Source: Desulfovibrio litoralis DSM 11393 (GTDB taxonomy: Bacteria > Desulfobacterota > Desulfovibrionia > Desulfovibrionales > Desulfovibrionaceae). Taken from it: DNA of 64,000 nucleotides. The position numbers were made by a program, and so were the translations under genes. The notes beneath the pieces are model-generated. The model searched no databases and had not been told where the DNA came from. It saw nothing but the letters and a program-made list of their open reading frames with translations. The stretch spans positions 1-64,000 of the forward strand of contig NZ_FRDI01000015.1 in NCBI RefSeq assembly GCF_900143255.1. The letters are read 5' to 3'. Shown piece by piece: positions 54,650-63,142 of this stretch. Each line of letters opens with the position of its first letter. The stretch's first letter is position 1.

Positions 54650-55939
54650 ATGTCTGCACTTAATTGGAAAACAGTACCTGGAGAACGAGGTGTATATGTT
54701 CGAGATTATGGTGATGTGCAGATATATAGATTGCAAGGCAGTCATATGGGGCAAAGAATTATCGACAACCTAGGACCTATGACTTTAGATAAAGTGAAGA
54801 TGATCCGTGAAACCCTGAACTACAACAGAAAAAACAATATTCCACCATTTACTTACAAGGATATGATAGGGGAGAAGGTTGCGACAGTTAAAGCGGAGAA
54901 AATTGTTCAGGAGAAACAACGCAAGGTTATTTTAAAGGAAGAGGAAAAACGTCTAAACAACACTGTTTCCTTATTCTGGGAGAATGTTTATTGGCAACAC
55001 CGTCTTGAGCTACGTAGGAGTTTAAAAGAAAATGCTTCAATAGATGGACGCTGGCGCAATTTTATCAAACCATATTTTGGTGAAATTCCCTTGCAAGACC
55101 TTGAAGATGAACATTTTAAAAATTTTATTAACAATATGCGTAAGCGTATAAATCCTAAAACAAACACAGTATATAGTGATACTACAATTCATAAATGTCT
55201 TACAGATTTAAGACTTTGCTGGAACTATGCAGTTGAAAAAAAAGTAGTTGAACATGTGTTTCCAGGTAAAGCTATAACAAAAGAGGCTAGGGAAGAAGTA
55301 GATAACGAAAAAAAATGCTACTTGGATTATGATGAAGCCAAAGAACTTGCTGACCTTGTATATGAAAGAAGATTAAACTCTAGGCTGGATCATGACACTT
55401 ATTGTTATACTGTTTTAGGTCTCTGCCTAGGTCTTAGAGCTGGGGATATTCATAAGTTGAATCAACAGGCGGTTGAAAGGCATATCATTGATAGGACGAA
55501 GAATAAGCGTGCCAGGTTCGTTCATTTTGGCTTTAGTCCTGTTCGCAGTATGTTAGATGAAAGGCTTAATATGTATCCACCAGCAAACCCGTTAGAACCT
55601 TTATTTCTGACCAATTCCACGAATAGTAAGGGGAAAATGCGTACTGAGGTGCCTCACCTATATTTTGCCATCATTAAGGAACTGGGTTTTAATGAGAAGC
55701 CTAAACGCTTTGGTCACGCATTAGAAAAAATAGATTTTCATGCTTTACGCCATACGTTTGCAACATTTGCAGCTATGGCAGGGGTTGATCAATACACACT
55801 GATGAAGCTTATGGGGCATAAGAAGCCAGATATGACAAACAGATATATAGAAATAGCGGATGCCCACCAAGCTACAAATCTTGAGAGGGCATTACCGGAA
55901 TTATTTCCCGTAACAAAGCAAGAAGCACTTGACGAATAG
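54650..55939 (+). CDS. int: Tyrosine integrase of the third element
   Basis: This 429-residue tyrosine recombinase has Arg in LCLGLRAGDIHKLNQ, His/Arg in FHALRHTFATFAAMAGV, His in LMGHKKPD and Tyr in MTNRYIEIADAHQ. The N-terminus (ERGVYVRDYGDVQIYRLQG) resembles arm-binding domains. An AGAGGGGG run precedes the ATG. It lies directly right of the second tRNA-fMet remnant, so it probably uses the same tRNA as the IME2 integrase although the two proteins differ strongly. Confidence 0.92.
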   Translation: MSALNWKTVPGERGVYVRDYGDVQIYRLQGSHMGQRIIDNLGPMTLDKVKMIRETLNYNRKNNIPPFTYKDMIGEKVATVKAEKIVQEKQRKVILKEEEKRLNNTVSLFWENVYWQHRLELRRSLKENASIDGRWRNFIKPYFGEIPLQDLEDEHFKNFINNMRKRINPKTNTVYSDTTIHKCLTDLRLCWNYAVEKKVVEHVFPGKAITKEAREEVDNEKKCYLDYDEAKELADLVYERRLNSRLDHDTYCYTVLGLCLGLRAGDIHKLNQQAVERHIIDRTKNKRARFVHFGFSPVRSMLDERLNMYPPANPLEPLFLTNSTNSKGKMRTEVPHLYFAIIKELGFNEKPKRFGHALEKIDFHALRHTFATFAAMAGVDQYTLMKLMGHKKPDMTNRYIEIADAHQATNLERALPELFPVTKQEALDE

Positions 55940-55975
55940 ACAAAGTAGACATATTGTCTGTTTTAAGGGAAGCTT

Positions 55976-56260
55976 ATGTTGAAACGCCGAGTTACAAAAG
56001 ATGCCGACAAGGCTATTGACAAGATGCCTGATAAGCAATTTTGTCAGATATATGATGCTATGGAAGCGTTGCGAGTAAATCCTGAGCCAGAAGACTCGAA
56101 AGAGCTTATTAGCAATATTAGGCCAAAACGCCGACGTAAAGATATTGGAGAGTATCGAATCATTTATTGGTATGATGATGAATGTCTTTATATTGATGTT
56201 ATTGGCAAACGGAACGACAAGGAAGTTTACAAACAGGCCAAAAGGAAGGGAATAATATGA
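55976..56260 (+). CDS. relE: RelE/ParE-type toxin
   Basis: This 94-residue protein of the RelE/ParE fold (MLKRRVTKDADKAIDKMPDKQFCQIYDAMEALRVNPEP, GEYRIIYWYDDECLYIDVIGKRNDKEVYK) is expected to cleave mRNA at the ribosome. AAGGGAAG lies before the ATG. It overlaps the antitoxin by 4 bp; the toxin-first order is less usual but known. It probably stabilises the element after loss. Confidence 0.87.
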   Translation: MLKRRVTKDADKAIDKMPDKQFCQIYDAMEALRVNPEPEDSKELISNIRPKRRRKDIGEYRIIYWYDDECLYIDVIGKRNDKEVYKQAKRKGII

Positions 56261-56520
56261 ACACCGTTAATGCCACTTATGCCAAGCAGAATTTTGGTGC
56301 GTGTGTTGCCGATGCAGCAAAGCAACCTGTTGTTATTGAAAAATCTGGTAGACCAACCGTTGTTATGATTTCTTATGAAGAGTTTCAACGATTTAATGAG
56401 CTGGAAGAATCCATGTGGCTACAACGTGCCCAAGATGCCGCAACTGGCGGGTATCTTTCTGTTGATGAATCAGATGCCGTCATGAAGAAGCGATTGGCTC
56501 GTGCCACAAAAAATGGATAA
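56257..56520 (+). CDS. Phd/YefM-type antitoxin
   Basis: This 87-residue protein has the Phd/YefM N-terminal fold (MNTVNATYAKQNFGACVADAAKQPVVIEKSGRPTVVMISYEEFQRF) and a flexible C-terminus expected to cover the toxin. It should also repress its own operon. It is coupled to the toxin gene by ATGA. Confidence 0.87.
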   Translation: MNTVNATYAKQNFGACVADAAKQPVVIEKSGRPTVVMISYEEFQRFNELEESMWLQRAQDAATGGYLSVDESDAVMKKRLARATKNG

Positions 56521-56531
56521 ATTTACTTATT

Positions 56532-56856
56532 ATGACTACTAAAAAACCCAGTCGTATAATGGAAGAGTTGTACGAAACATCAGAAGGCATATACAAATGC
56601 GGTGTTATTGACAAACGTAAATTTGAAGAACATAAAGCCTTATACGCAGCCAGCCAAACGCCCGAATACACAGGGGAAGAGGTTAAGGAATTGCGTTCTC
56701 GCTTAAACGTGAGCCAATCTGTATTTGCAATGCTGATTAATACCAGTGTTGCTGCTGTTCGTGCTTGGGAGTCTGGAACAAAGAAACCTACCTGGTGGCC
56801 CCTCTAATAAACTGTTACAACTATTGAATGCTAAGGGTCTTGGATTTTTTTTATAG
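56532..56856 (+). pseudogene. XRE/NadS-type HTH regulator with 3' frameshift
   Basis: The first 85 or so codons encode a helix-turn-helix protein (VKELRSRLNVSQSVFAMLINTSVAAVRAWESGTKKP). The open frame then ends WWPL at 56807. In the next frame the sequence continues GGPSNKLLQLLNAKGLGFFL to a stop at 56854-56856, which is the normal ending of this family. A small indel near 56787 has therefore broken the last 20 residues. The HTH itself is intact and may still bind DNA. Confidence 0.75.
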
Positions 56857-57151
56857 AAGAGCTTGACATTTTTTGTAAAATAGCTTATATAATATATATT
56901 AGTGGATGCTGGAAGCGCCTTTGTGTTAACTTAGGTAATTCTACACCGGCCAAGTATATCTATGAATAATACCCACCCGGAGCCTACAGCCCCGAGAAGC
57001 TTACTTTGCCACGTAAATTTTTTATGCGTGGACACATAGGCCCTGATAATAAAGGGGAACCACCCGTGAACATGATGCCCTCGTAAAACCCATAGTAAAA
57101 TTATTCCTTTCATAGGAGTATTTTGTTGTGGGGTTTTATGAGGGATTTTTT
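56857..57151. other. Palindrome-rich intergenic region
   Basis: No gene was seen. There is an imperfect hairpin (CCACGTAAA..TATGCGTGG near 57029-57051) and two C-rich segments (tacccacccgg and gaaccacccg). It may hold the promoter and operator of the AlpA-like gene. Confidence 0.4.
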
Positions 57152-57433
57152 ATGTCTAATACACTTACCCATCTCACAAATATATTTTCGCCAGCACATG
57201 CCATTACTCGTCAACAATTCCGTGACTACTTAGGTATCTCAGTATCTACGGATTGGCGAGCTCAACGAGCTGGTAAATATCCAAAAGTCATTAAAATTAA
57301 TGACCATGAGCGGATTCTACTGATCGACCTTGCAATCTTTTTAGATGCAGGTGGTGTTTCTAATGCGTCCAAGCCTAAAAAACGTGGTAGGCCTATAGGT
57401 TCACAAAACAAGACTGTTATGTCCTATGCCTAG
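57152..57433 (+). CDS. AlpA-like DNA-binding protein
   Basis: This 93-residue protein (MSNTLTHLTNIFSPAHAITRQQF; YLGISVSTDWRAQRAGKYPKVIKIN) has a MerR/AlpA-like fold and a basic AT-hook-like tail (KKRGRPIGSQNK). The ATG at 57152 has GAGGGA upstream; an earlier GTG at 57128 is possible. Probably a regulator or excisionase of the third element. Confidence 0.72.
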   Translation: MSNTLTHLTNIFSPAHAITRQQFRDYLGISVSTDWRAQRAGKYPKVIKINDHERILLIDLAIFLDAGGVSNASKPKKRGRPIGSQNKTVMSYA

Positions 57434-57469
57434 AACGGTGCAGCTTGACTGCAAAGAGCAGACTGATCA

Positions 57470-57538
57470 CAAATATGGATTAGGCTATCTTCACAATGAA
57501 CTTAATCGTTGCTAATACAATAAAACTTGATCGTTACA
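57470..57538 (+). pseudogene. IS3-family 3' end remnant (left bracket of the RiPP locus)
   Basis: The translation KYGLGYLHNELNRC then stop resembles the end of IS3 OrfB (..LGYLSP..). It is followed by taaaacttgatcgttaca, which recurs as taaagcttgatcgctaca at 62184-62201 after a clear OrfB remnant. Only the last part of the element is left. Confidence 0.5.
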
Positions 57539-57705
57539 TAAATTATGGGATACGTGGTTGATGATACCATTCATTTTTTTAGCAAATCAATACTAGGAAT
57601 ACATGTTGTATAAATACTTGTGAATTAATAGGTTAAGTAAACATCAAAAAATAGATAAAAAACAATCAAGAAGTATATTCTTTAAAAGCAATATGTTATC
57701 TGTTG

Positions 57706-57733
57706 TTGACTAATTAAGTAAAAAGAGTATATT
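57706..57733 (+). promoter_or_regulatory. Candidate promoter of the Cys-rich peptide operon
   Basis: TTGACT (57706-57711) and TATATT (57728-57733) with a 16-bp spacer fit a sigma-70 promoter. It lies 70 bp before the first peptide start. This is the best match in the AT-rich 370-bp region upstream. Confidence 0.5.
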
Positions 57734-57802
57734 TACTATAAATAATGAAGAGATTCTTAACTAAGGCTAATGTATTGAGACTTAATTCAAATGGAGGATA
57801 AA

Positions 57803-57970
57803 ATGCTCGAATACAGCTCAACTGCATATTCGGATTTGTTCGGAAAGATAAATGACAATGCCTACCTCGCCTCTGTTAGTTGCATTGGGCAATGCACAGG
57901 GTGTAAGTGTAGTTGCCAGTGCTCTTGCTCAGGGGGAATTATTTCTGACATTGAATGGGAGGTCTTTTAA
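57803..57970 (+). CDS. Cys-rich RiPP precursor peptide A
   Basis: This 55-residue peptide has GGAGG (57793-57797) 5 bp before its ATG. Leader residues 1-25 contain SDLFGKINDN. The core has seven cysteines at 27, 31, 34, 36, 38, 40 and 42 (CIGQCTGCKCSCQCSC), and a follower ends IEWEVF. Alternating CxC runs with a separate acidic leader are typical of substrates of radical SAM/SPASM enzymes, which install thioether bridges from Cys to alpha or beta carbons. The gene overlaps precursor B by one base (TAATG). The modified form is not known. Confidence 0.85.
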   Translation: MLEYSSTAYSDLFGKINDNAYLASVSCIGQCTGCKCSCQCSCSGGIISDIEWEVF

Positions 57971-58131
57971 TGATGATAGCAACAGAAAGCCAATTTCAGG
58001 AATTGTTCGGCTCTATTGGTAATGATGTATCCGTGATGGCAAGGTGTGCGTGTGTTACATGTAACTCATGCACTTGTGCTTGTAGTTGTCGGAGAAGCCC
58101 TGACAATGATGAGACAGGATGGGTTGAATAA
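57970..58131 (+). CDS. Cys-rich RiPP precursor peptide B
   Basis: This 53-residue peptide is translationally coupled to A through TAATG. The leader shares the motif QELFGSIGND with A (common pattern LFGxI). The core has seven cysteines at 26, 28, 31, 34, 36, 38 and 40 (CACVTCNSCTCACSC), and the follower ends GWVE with the same late Trp. The number of cysteines and the CxC pattern are conserved while the residues between differ, as in two-component RiPPs or paired bacteriocins. It overlaps the start of the radical SAM gene by 26 bp. Confidence 0.85.
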   Translation: MMIATESQFQELFGSIGNDVSVMARCACVTCNSCTCACSCRRSPDNDETGWVE

Positions 58132-59527
58132 ATTGATTTCCGTATCACGGTTTACAAAGTGCTATGAACTGGATGATGCTGTTGCTTTGTATCATTCGCT
58201 ACGAATGAAACCTGTTTATATTCACAAAGCTCAGTATGAAGAACTATTGAGCTTTTTGGATATGGTTAAACCAGTTTCTTTGGATGAATTCCCTTCCTCT
58301 TTAATGGGCATGGCGACGGAGCTTCGTAAGTATAAAATCCTGAGTTTAAAGAAAACTGAGGACGATGAAGTTTTACAATTTGTTCGCTCCAAAATTCCAT
58401 CTCCGTCAGTAAATGTCTGCTATCTCATTTTAAGCGAACAATGTAATTTAGCTTGTAAGTATTGTTTTTTGGGAAACAATGATCCTGCAAGGCGGAAAAA
58501 GTTTTCTTCGGAAAAAATGACCAAAGAGACAGCCGAGCAGGCTTTGGTGTATTTCATTCGGCAAATTAAGCTGTCTGGAAATCAAAACCCAGAAAACAAG
58601 TCAACGATAATATTTTACGGTGGGGAACCACTTCTTAACTTTCCTGTACTTGAACACATTGCCCTGCGCATTCATGAACTAGGTAAAGTTGAGCCATGCA
58701 TAAAAAATGCAGAGTTATCCGTAATAACCAATGGCCTCCTTTTGGACGAATACAAATTGAAACGCTTAAAGGAACTTGGAGTTTCTATTGCAATTTCAAT
58801 TGATGGGTGTTCAGAAGAGGCAAACGAACAGCGTATAGACTTAGTTGGTAGACCGTCTTTTAGCAAAGTAGTAGCAGTGCTTGATACGGCAAAAAATCTT
58901 GATGTTAATATAGCCTTGTCAGTTACTCTGACGGAGAAAACAGTACAAGATAAAAATAAAATATTAGAATTAATTTCTGCGTATAACATAAAGGGATTTG
59001 GTTTTAACATCCTTATGTCTGATGAAACTTTTACCCTTAGTGATGAGTACAATAATAACGCGGCAGATTTTATTATTGATGTTTTTCGTGACTTGCGGGA
59101 AATAGGCATCTATGAAGACCGGATAATGAGGAAGTTAAAGTCTTTTTCAAATGCTCAAGTGTACTTTTCTGATTGTGCTGCAACCGCAGGTTCACAGATT
59201 GTTGTGACTCCAGATGGTAGCGTAGGAATATGTCATGGTTGCATCGCAGAAAGGCAATATTTTGTTTCCACAATTTACGATGAATCTTTCAACGCGAATA
59301 TTGATCCGCTCTTTATCAAATGGTCGCAGCTGACACCTGTCAACAAAAGTGAGTGTTTGTCCTGTGAGGCCCTTGGAATATGTGGAGGAGGGTGTCCCGT
59401 TAACGCACTGCATTGTAAAGGTGGGAATACTATCCACTCTCTTGATGAACGCTTCTGTGTACATGCGAAGAAAACATTGGAATTTTTAATAAAAGATTTG
59501 TATCGAATAATCAGAAAAAGTGATTAA
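58106..59527 (+). CDS. Radical SAM/SPASM peptide maturase
   Basis: This 473-residue enzyme has the SAM-cluster motif CNLACKYC (Cys113, 117, 120), the glycine-rich GGEPLLNF that binds SAM, and a C-terminal SPASM segment with clustered cysteines (ECLSCEALGICGGGCPVNALHC, beginning about residue 416). The N-terminal 100 residues may act as the peptide-recognition domain. It resembles Cys-rich-peptide maturases (CcpM-type) that form thioether crosslinks. The start at ATG 58106 or 58109 is chosen; the open frame extends upstream to 58046 but only across the second precursor. It is the only modification enzyme in the cluster. Confidence 0.9.
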   Translation: MMRQDGLNKLISVSRFTKCYELDDAVALYHSLRMKPVYIHKAQYEELLSFLDMVKPVSLDEFPSSLMGMATELRKYKILSLKKTEDDEVLQFVRSKIPSPSVNVCYLILSEQCNLACKYCFLGNNDPARRKKFSSEKMTKETAEQALVYFIRQIKLSGNQNPENKSTIIFYGGEPLLNFPVLEHIALRIHELGKVEPCIKNAELSVITNGLLLDEYKLKRLKELGVSIAISIDGCSEEANEQRIDLVGRPSFSKVVAVLDTAKNLDVNIALSVTLTEKTVQDKNKILELISAYNIKGFGFNILMSDETFTLSDEYNNNAADFIIDVFRDLREIGIYEDRIMRKLKSFSNAQVYFSDCAATAGSQIVVTPDGSVGICHGCIAERQYFVSTIYDESFNANIDPLFIKWSQLTPVNKSECLSCEALGICGGGCPVNALHCKGGNTIHSLDERFCVHAKKTLEFLIKDLYRIIRKSD

Positions 59528-59532
59528 AAGTG

Positions 59533-61668
59533 ATGAGATTAGAGCCAATTTACATACAAGGAATAGAAACCAATAATCTTAAAAATATTACTGTTCTTCT
59601 TAAAAAGAATGCCATTAACCTTGTTGTTGGTCCATCTGGGAGTGGGAAATCATCCTTAGCCTATGATACTGTTGCACAAATTGGTTTATATGAGTTCAAT
59701 TCTATGTTTTCAGATACGCCTTTTGAGTCGAATTTTCGGGTTCGATCATACTCAAATATGATTACAACTGTTCCAATTAGACAAAGTAATGCAAACAATA
59801 ATATACGCTCTACAATTGGAACATACTTCAATTTGAATTCTCACGTTGCGATGATATACTCTGTTTTGCTTAATTTACCCTATGATTTTTTTATATTGAA
59901 TAAAGAAGGAAATGTATGTCAAACATGCCATGGCATTGGATATAAAAAAGAATTAGATTTAAACAGGCTAATTGACTACGACGTCTCTCTTGAAAAATGC
60001 CCAATTAAATGTTGGACCCGATATAAAGATTTTTATATTGGGATTATCAAGGAATTCTGTGCTGACATTGGAATAGATTGCAAAAAAAAATTCCAACAAC
60101 TTAATCAAGAAGAAAAACGACTGTTTCTTTATGCCGAGAGTAATAAAAAATATTCGATAAGGTTCAAAAAAAACAATGCATACTCTCGCAGAACTACAAA
60201 ATATTTTGGTGTAATGACTGGAAACCCAATGTTCCCCAAATTTACTCCAGGAAGTGCCTACTATACTGATACAGTGTGTCCTGAGTGCAACGGACAAAAA
60301 TATTCATCTGAGCATAGTGAAATAAAGTTACAAGGGCTCTCAATTGGCGAATTAATGTGCATTCCATTTTCTGATATCCGTGTTTGGCTAGATTCCGTAA
60401 GAAATGCATCAAAAGACTTAAGTTTAAAATTCTCTATCCAAAGAATAGCAGACTTTGCTACTGCTGCAGACTCACTAAACTTAGGGTATTTAAGTCTCAA
60501 TAGGACTATTCCATCATTATCTGGTGGTGAGTTTCAACGGATTAAGCTGGTTCAAGTATTTAATACGCAGCTCACGAATTTATTGATTGTTCTTGATGAA
60601 CCTCTTGCGGGTTTATCTTTCGATGAAAAAAAAATTGTTCATCAAAAAATTAAAAAATTATCGGAAAAACATACAATGTTAATTATAGATCATCATAATA
60701 TTTTTTATGGTGATGCGAGTAATATAATAGCATTAGGTGAAGGTAGCGGAAAATATGGTGGTTCAATCATAAATAGTGATAAATATATTCAGTCTCAATC
60801 TGTTTCTTTTGATTTTGAGCCACAGCCTATTAGAAACATTTTGCAAATTAAATTACAAAATCCGGTATACAAATATTCAGGGATTAGTATTGATATTGCT
60901 GACAGCTGTTTAAATTTGATTACAGGTCATTCAGGGGTGGGGAAGTCAACTCTTTTGCGTGAATATTTCCCCCAATATTTTGAGAAATATGCATATATAA
61001 ATCAGAAGCCACTTGTTGGGAATTCAAACTCGAGTGTAGCAACTGCATTAGACATATTTAGTAATATATCTGAACTTTTTGCGAAAAAATTCAACAAAGA
61101 TAAACTGTTCTTTTCAAACCACACTGGAAGTGAAGGAGCATGTCCGTTTTGTCTTGGAGCTGGCAAGGTATTCTATGGGAATGATTTCCAAGATACTACT
61201 CAAATAGAATGTAAAGAATGTGACGGCACAGGTTTTAATCAAAAATTAAAGTCGTTTAAAATAGACGGGATGAGTATTTTGAACGTTTGGAAGATGACTA
61301 TAGATGAAGCGTTCTCTTCTTTAGTTTGTAACAATAAGGTGTTAACTTCATTATCGAATGCCATAAAAATTCTTCTTGGCCATTTAGTGATTGGACAACC
61401 GACATCAACGCTTTCTGGTGGGGAAAACATACGAATAAAAATATTAAAATCTCTTAAAACAACGTCTCATGTCTACGGAATTGATGAACCGTTTCGAGGT
61501 TTGAACAATGCTGAAATTTATAAACTTGTCATTTTTTTTGATAATCTTCTCAAAAAAGGCAAGACAATAATTGTTGCAGACCATGAAGAAGAAAGTTTTA
61601 AGTATTTTTCATCTCATATTGTGCTAAGCAACACAAATGGTGTTTTAACTGGCCGTAGCTTTTTCTAA
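59533..61668 (+). CDS. UvrA-like ABC ATPase of the RiPP cluster
   Basis: This 711-residue UvrA-family protein is well short of the roughly 940 residues of housekeeping UvrA. It has both ATPase halves: Walker A GPSGSGKSS and GHSGVGKST, signatures LSGGEFQR and LSGGENIR, and Walker B LIVLDEPLAGL and YGIDEPFRGL. It has two zinc modules (CQTCHGIGY..CPECNGQKY and CPFCLGAGK..CKECDGTGF). The shortening fits UvrA2-type proteins, which lack the UvrB-binding insertion and give resistance to DNA-binding drugs. It starts 6 bp after the maturase stop, so it is in the same operon. It may protect the producer from a DNA-active peptide; this is inference. Confidence 0.85.
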   Translation: MRLEPIYIQGIETNNLKNITVLLKKNAINLVVGPSGSGKSSLAYDTVAQIGLYEFNSMFSDTPFESNFRVRSYSNMITTVPIRQSNANNNIRSTIGTYFNLNSHVAMIYSVLLNLPYDFFILNKEGNVCQTCHGIGYKKELDLNRLIDYDVSLEKCPIKCWTRYKDFYIGIIKEFCADIGIDCKKKFQQLNQEEKRLFLYAESNKKYSIRFKKNNAYSRRTTKYFGVMTGNPMFPKFTPGSAYYTDTVCPECNGQKYSSEHSEIKLQGLSIGELMCIPFSDIRVWLDSVRNASKDLSLKFSIQRIADFATAADSLNLGYLSLNRTIPSLSGGEFQRIKLVQVFNTQLTNLLIVLDEPLAGLSFDEKKIVHQKIKKLSEKHTMLIIDHHNIFYGDASNIIALGEGSGKYGGSIINSDKYIQSQSVSFDFEPQPIRNILQIKLQNPVYKYSGISIDIADSCLNLITGHSGVGKSTLLREYFPQYFEKYAYINQKPLVGNSNSSVATALDIFSNISELFAKKFNKDKLFFSNHTGSEGACPFCLGAGKVFYGNDFQDTTQIECKECDGTGFNQKLKSFKIDGMSILNVWKMTIDEAFSSLVCNNKVLTSLSNAIKILLGHLVIGQPTSTLSGGENIRIKILKSLKTTSHVYGIDEPFRGLNNAEIYKLVIFFDNLLKKGKTIIVADHEEESFKYFSSHIVLSNTNGVLTGRSFF

Positions 61669-61910
61669 CATCCCAACTCAACCCGTAACTCGCTGACGTT
61701 TGTCATTTGCTCTATGGGTATTTGATGAAAATTGTTGGTAAAATTTTTAATTCTTTAATTTTATCTATTGAAAATAGATAGTTATTTTTTGTTTTAATCC
61801 CGTCCATGACACCATTAAAGAATATCACAAAGTCCAGCAAAGGCCAAAAAAACTTGTGAGACTTTGCTTCTCCTGGATTTATAGTCCTATCTCATCTCAT
61901 TAGACCCATA

Positions 61911-62201
61911 GAAGGCTGGCTTTATTTGGCAGCAATTAAGTCATATCTGGTGGTTATGTCTATGAGTCATAATGGTAATCGTTATGACAATGCTCCAATA
62001 GAAAGTTTTTTAGACTCTTAAACAATGAATTAATTTACCATAAACAATATAAAACAAGGGTACAAGCTCGCAAAGATATTACAGAATATATTGAATATTT
62101 TACAATCGTTAGAGGAAACAAGTAAAATATGGGTGAAGCTTGGCTATTTATATCCAGTCGTTTATGCATCGTTGTTAAGACAGTAAAGCTTGATCGCTAC
62201 A
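61911..62201 (+). pseudogene. IS3-family OrfB remnant and terminus (right bracket)
   Basis: Pieces of IS3 transposase OrfB are readable across several frames: PIEGWLYLAAI, then [20 protein letters not shown] (DDE-domain end), [20 protein letters not shown], and LGYLYPVVYASLLRQ before a stop at 62184. Internal deletion and frameshifts show it is inactive. The bases after the stop match those at 57521-57538, so this is a second copy of the same IS end in the same orientation. Confidence 0.8.
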
Positions 62202-62208
62202 AGTAAAT

Positions 62209-63135
62209 TTATATTATTTTATGCCCTATATGTACAATATGTATCTGTTTGTTAGTTTTAGGTTTTTCATTCATGTGAATTCTCCATGTTCTATGAGAAA
62301 TCTTAGCATGATAATCACAGCAAATCTTTTCTCCGTTGATACAAAAATTTAATTTTTCTCCCAAACTATTTATTCTTTTTGTCGATTCTGGAGAAAACAA
62401 GGCTCTCTCTCCATGACAATATTTTCTGTCTAACTCATGATATTCATTAGTAGGGGCTTCTATCATAGCCTGTACCACTTTTAAGCGTTCCCAAATAGTG
62501 CAAGCAAGACTTATCTCAAAAGATTCTCTAAGTAAAGACTCTCTAGCATTTGGTACAATTGTGATCTTATCAAAATGTTTTGTTCTATCTAGCAAATCAT
62601 TCCACGATGATAGTGGCGGGAGTTCATGCTTAAGACATGATTCCAAATCAACTAAATTGGAAATATTAATAATATGTTGCTCTTCTATAGAGTCATTTTT
62701 TGCATTACTATCATGAATTTTAACACAAAGTTTTTGATGGTCTTGAAAACACGTTTCTGATAAGCTATACGTGCTAACACTTTCATCACATAGTTGCCTA
62801 AAGGCACATTCTGCTAAGCCAGAACAAGATATATCATTGTCATTATATTTAAAGATATATCCGTTAGGAATTGCACTTTCATCTGGAAGTTTTAAAACAC
62901 TTTTATCCATAAGTCGGAAAAAAAGAGTTTTTTTCTCTTTAGCCAAATATGATTGAATAGCTTCCTTAATTTTTATTTCGCCAATCCATGCAGAAAACAA
63001 ACCATTTTTGTGTATATAAAGGGGATGGTTGTAAGAGTTGCATAGGTTTCCAAGATATATCAATTCATCAATTTTTTTTGTGAATTGATCTTTATTTATA
63101 CGAAAAGATAGATCGTTAAAAGTAAATAAACGCAT
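62209..63135 (-). CDS. Hypothetical partner of the AAA ATPase
   Basis: This 308-residue soluble protein has scattered Cys/His residues (CSGLAECAFRQLC; FCINGEKICCDYHAKISHRTWRIHM), which could bind metal. No catalytic motif was recognised. The C-terminal RIHMNE..HIVHIGHKI looks like a small beta domain. It is downstream of the ATPase gene, with an overlap if the TTG at 63153 is used; ATG 63135 is preferred. Two-gene AAA ATPase plus effector units are common in anti-phage defence; whether this is one is untested. Confidence 0.65.
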   Translation of the reverse strand: MRLFTFNDLSFRINKDQFTKKIDELIYLGNLCNSYNHPLYIHKNGLFSAWIGEIKIKEAIQSYLAKEKKTLFFRLMDKSVLKLPDESAIPNGYIFKYNDNDISCSGLAECAFRQLCDESVSTYSLSETCFQDHQKLCVKIHDSNAKNDSIEEQHIINISNLVDLESCLKHELPPLSSWNDLLDRTKHFDKITIVPNARESLLRESFEISLACTIWERLKVVQAMIEAPTNEYHELDRKYCHGERALFSPESTKRINSLGEKLNFCINGEKICCDYHAKISHRTWRIHMNEKPKTNKQIHIVHIGHKII

Positions 63136-63142
63136 AGTGCCA

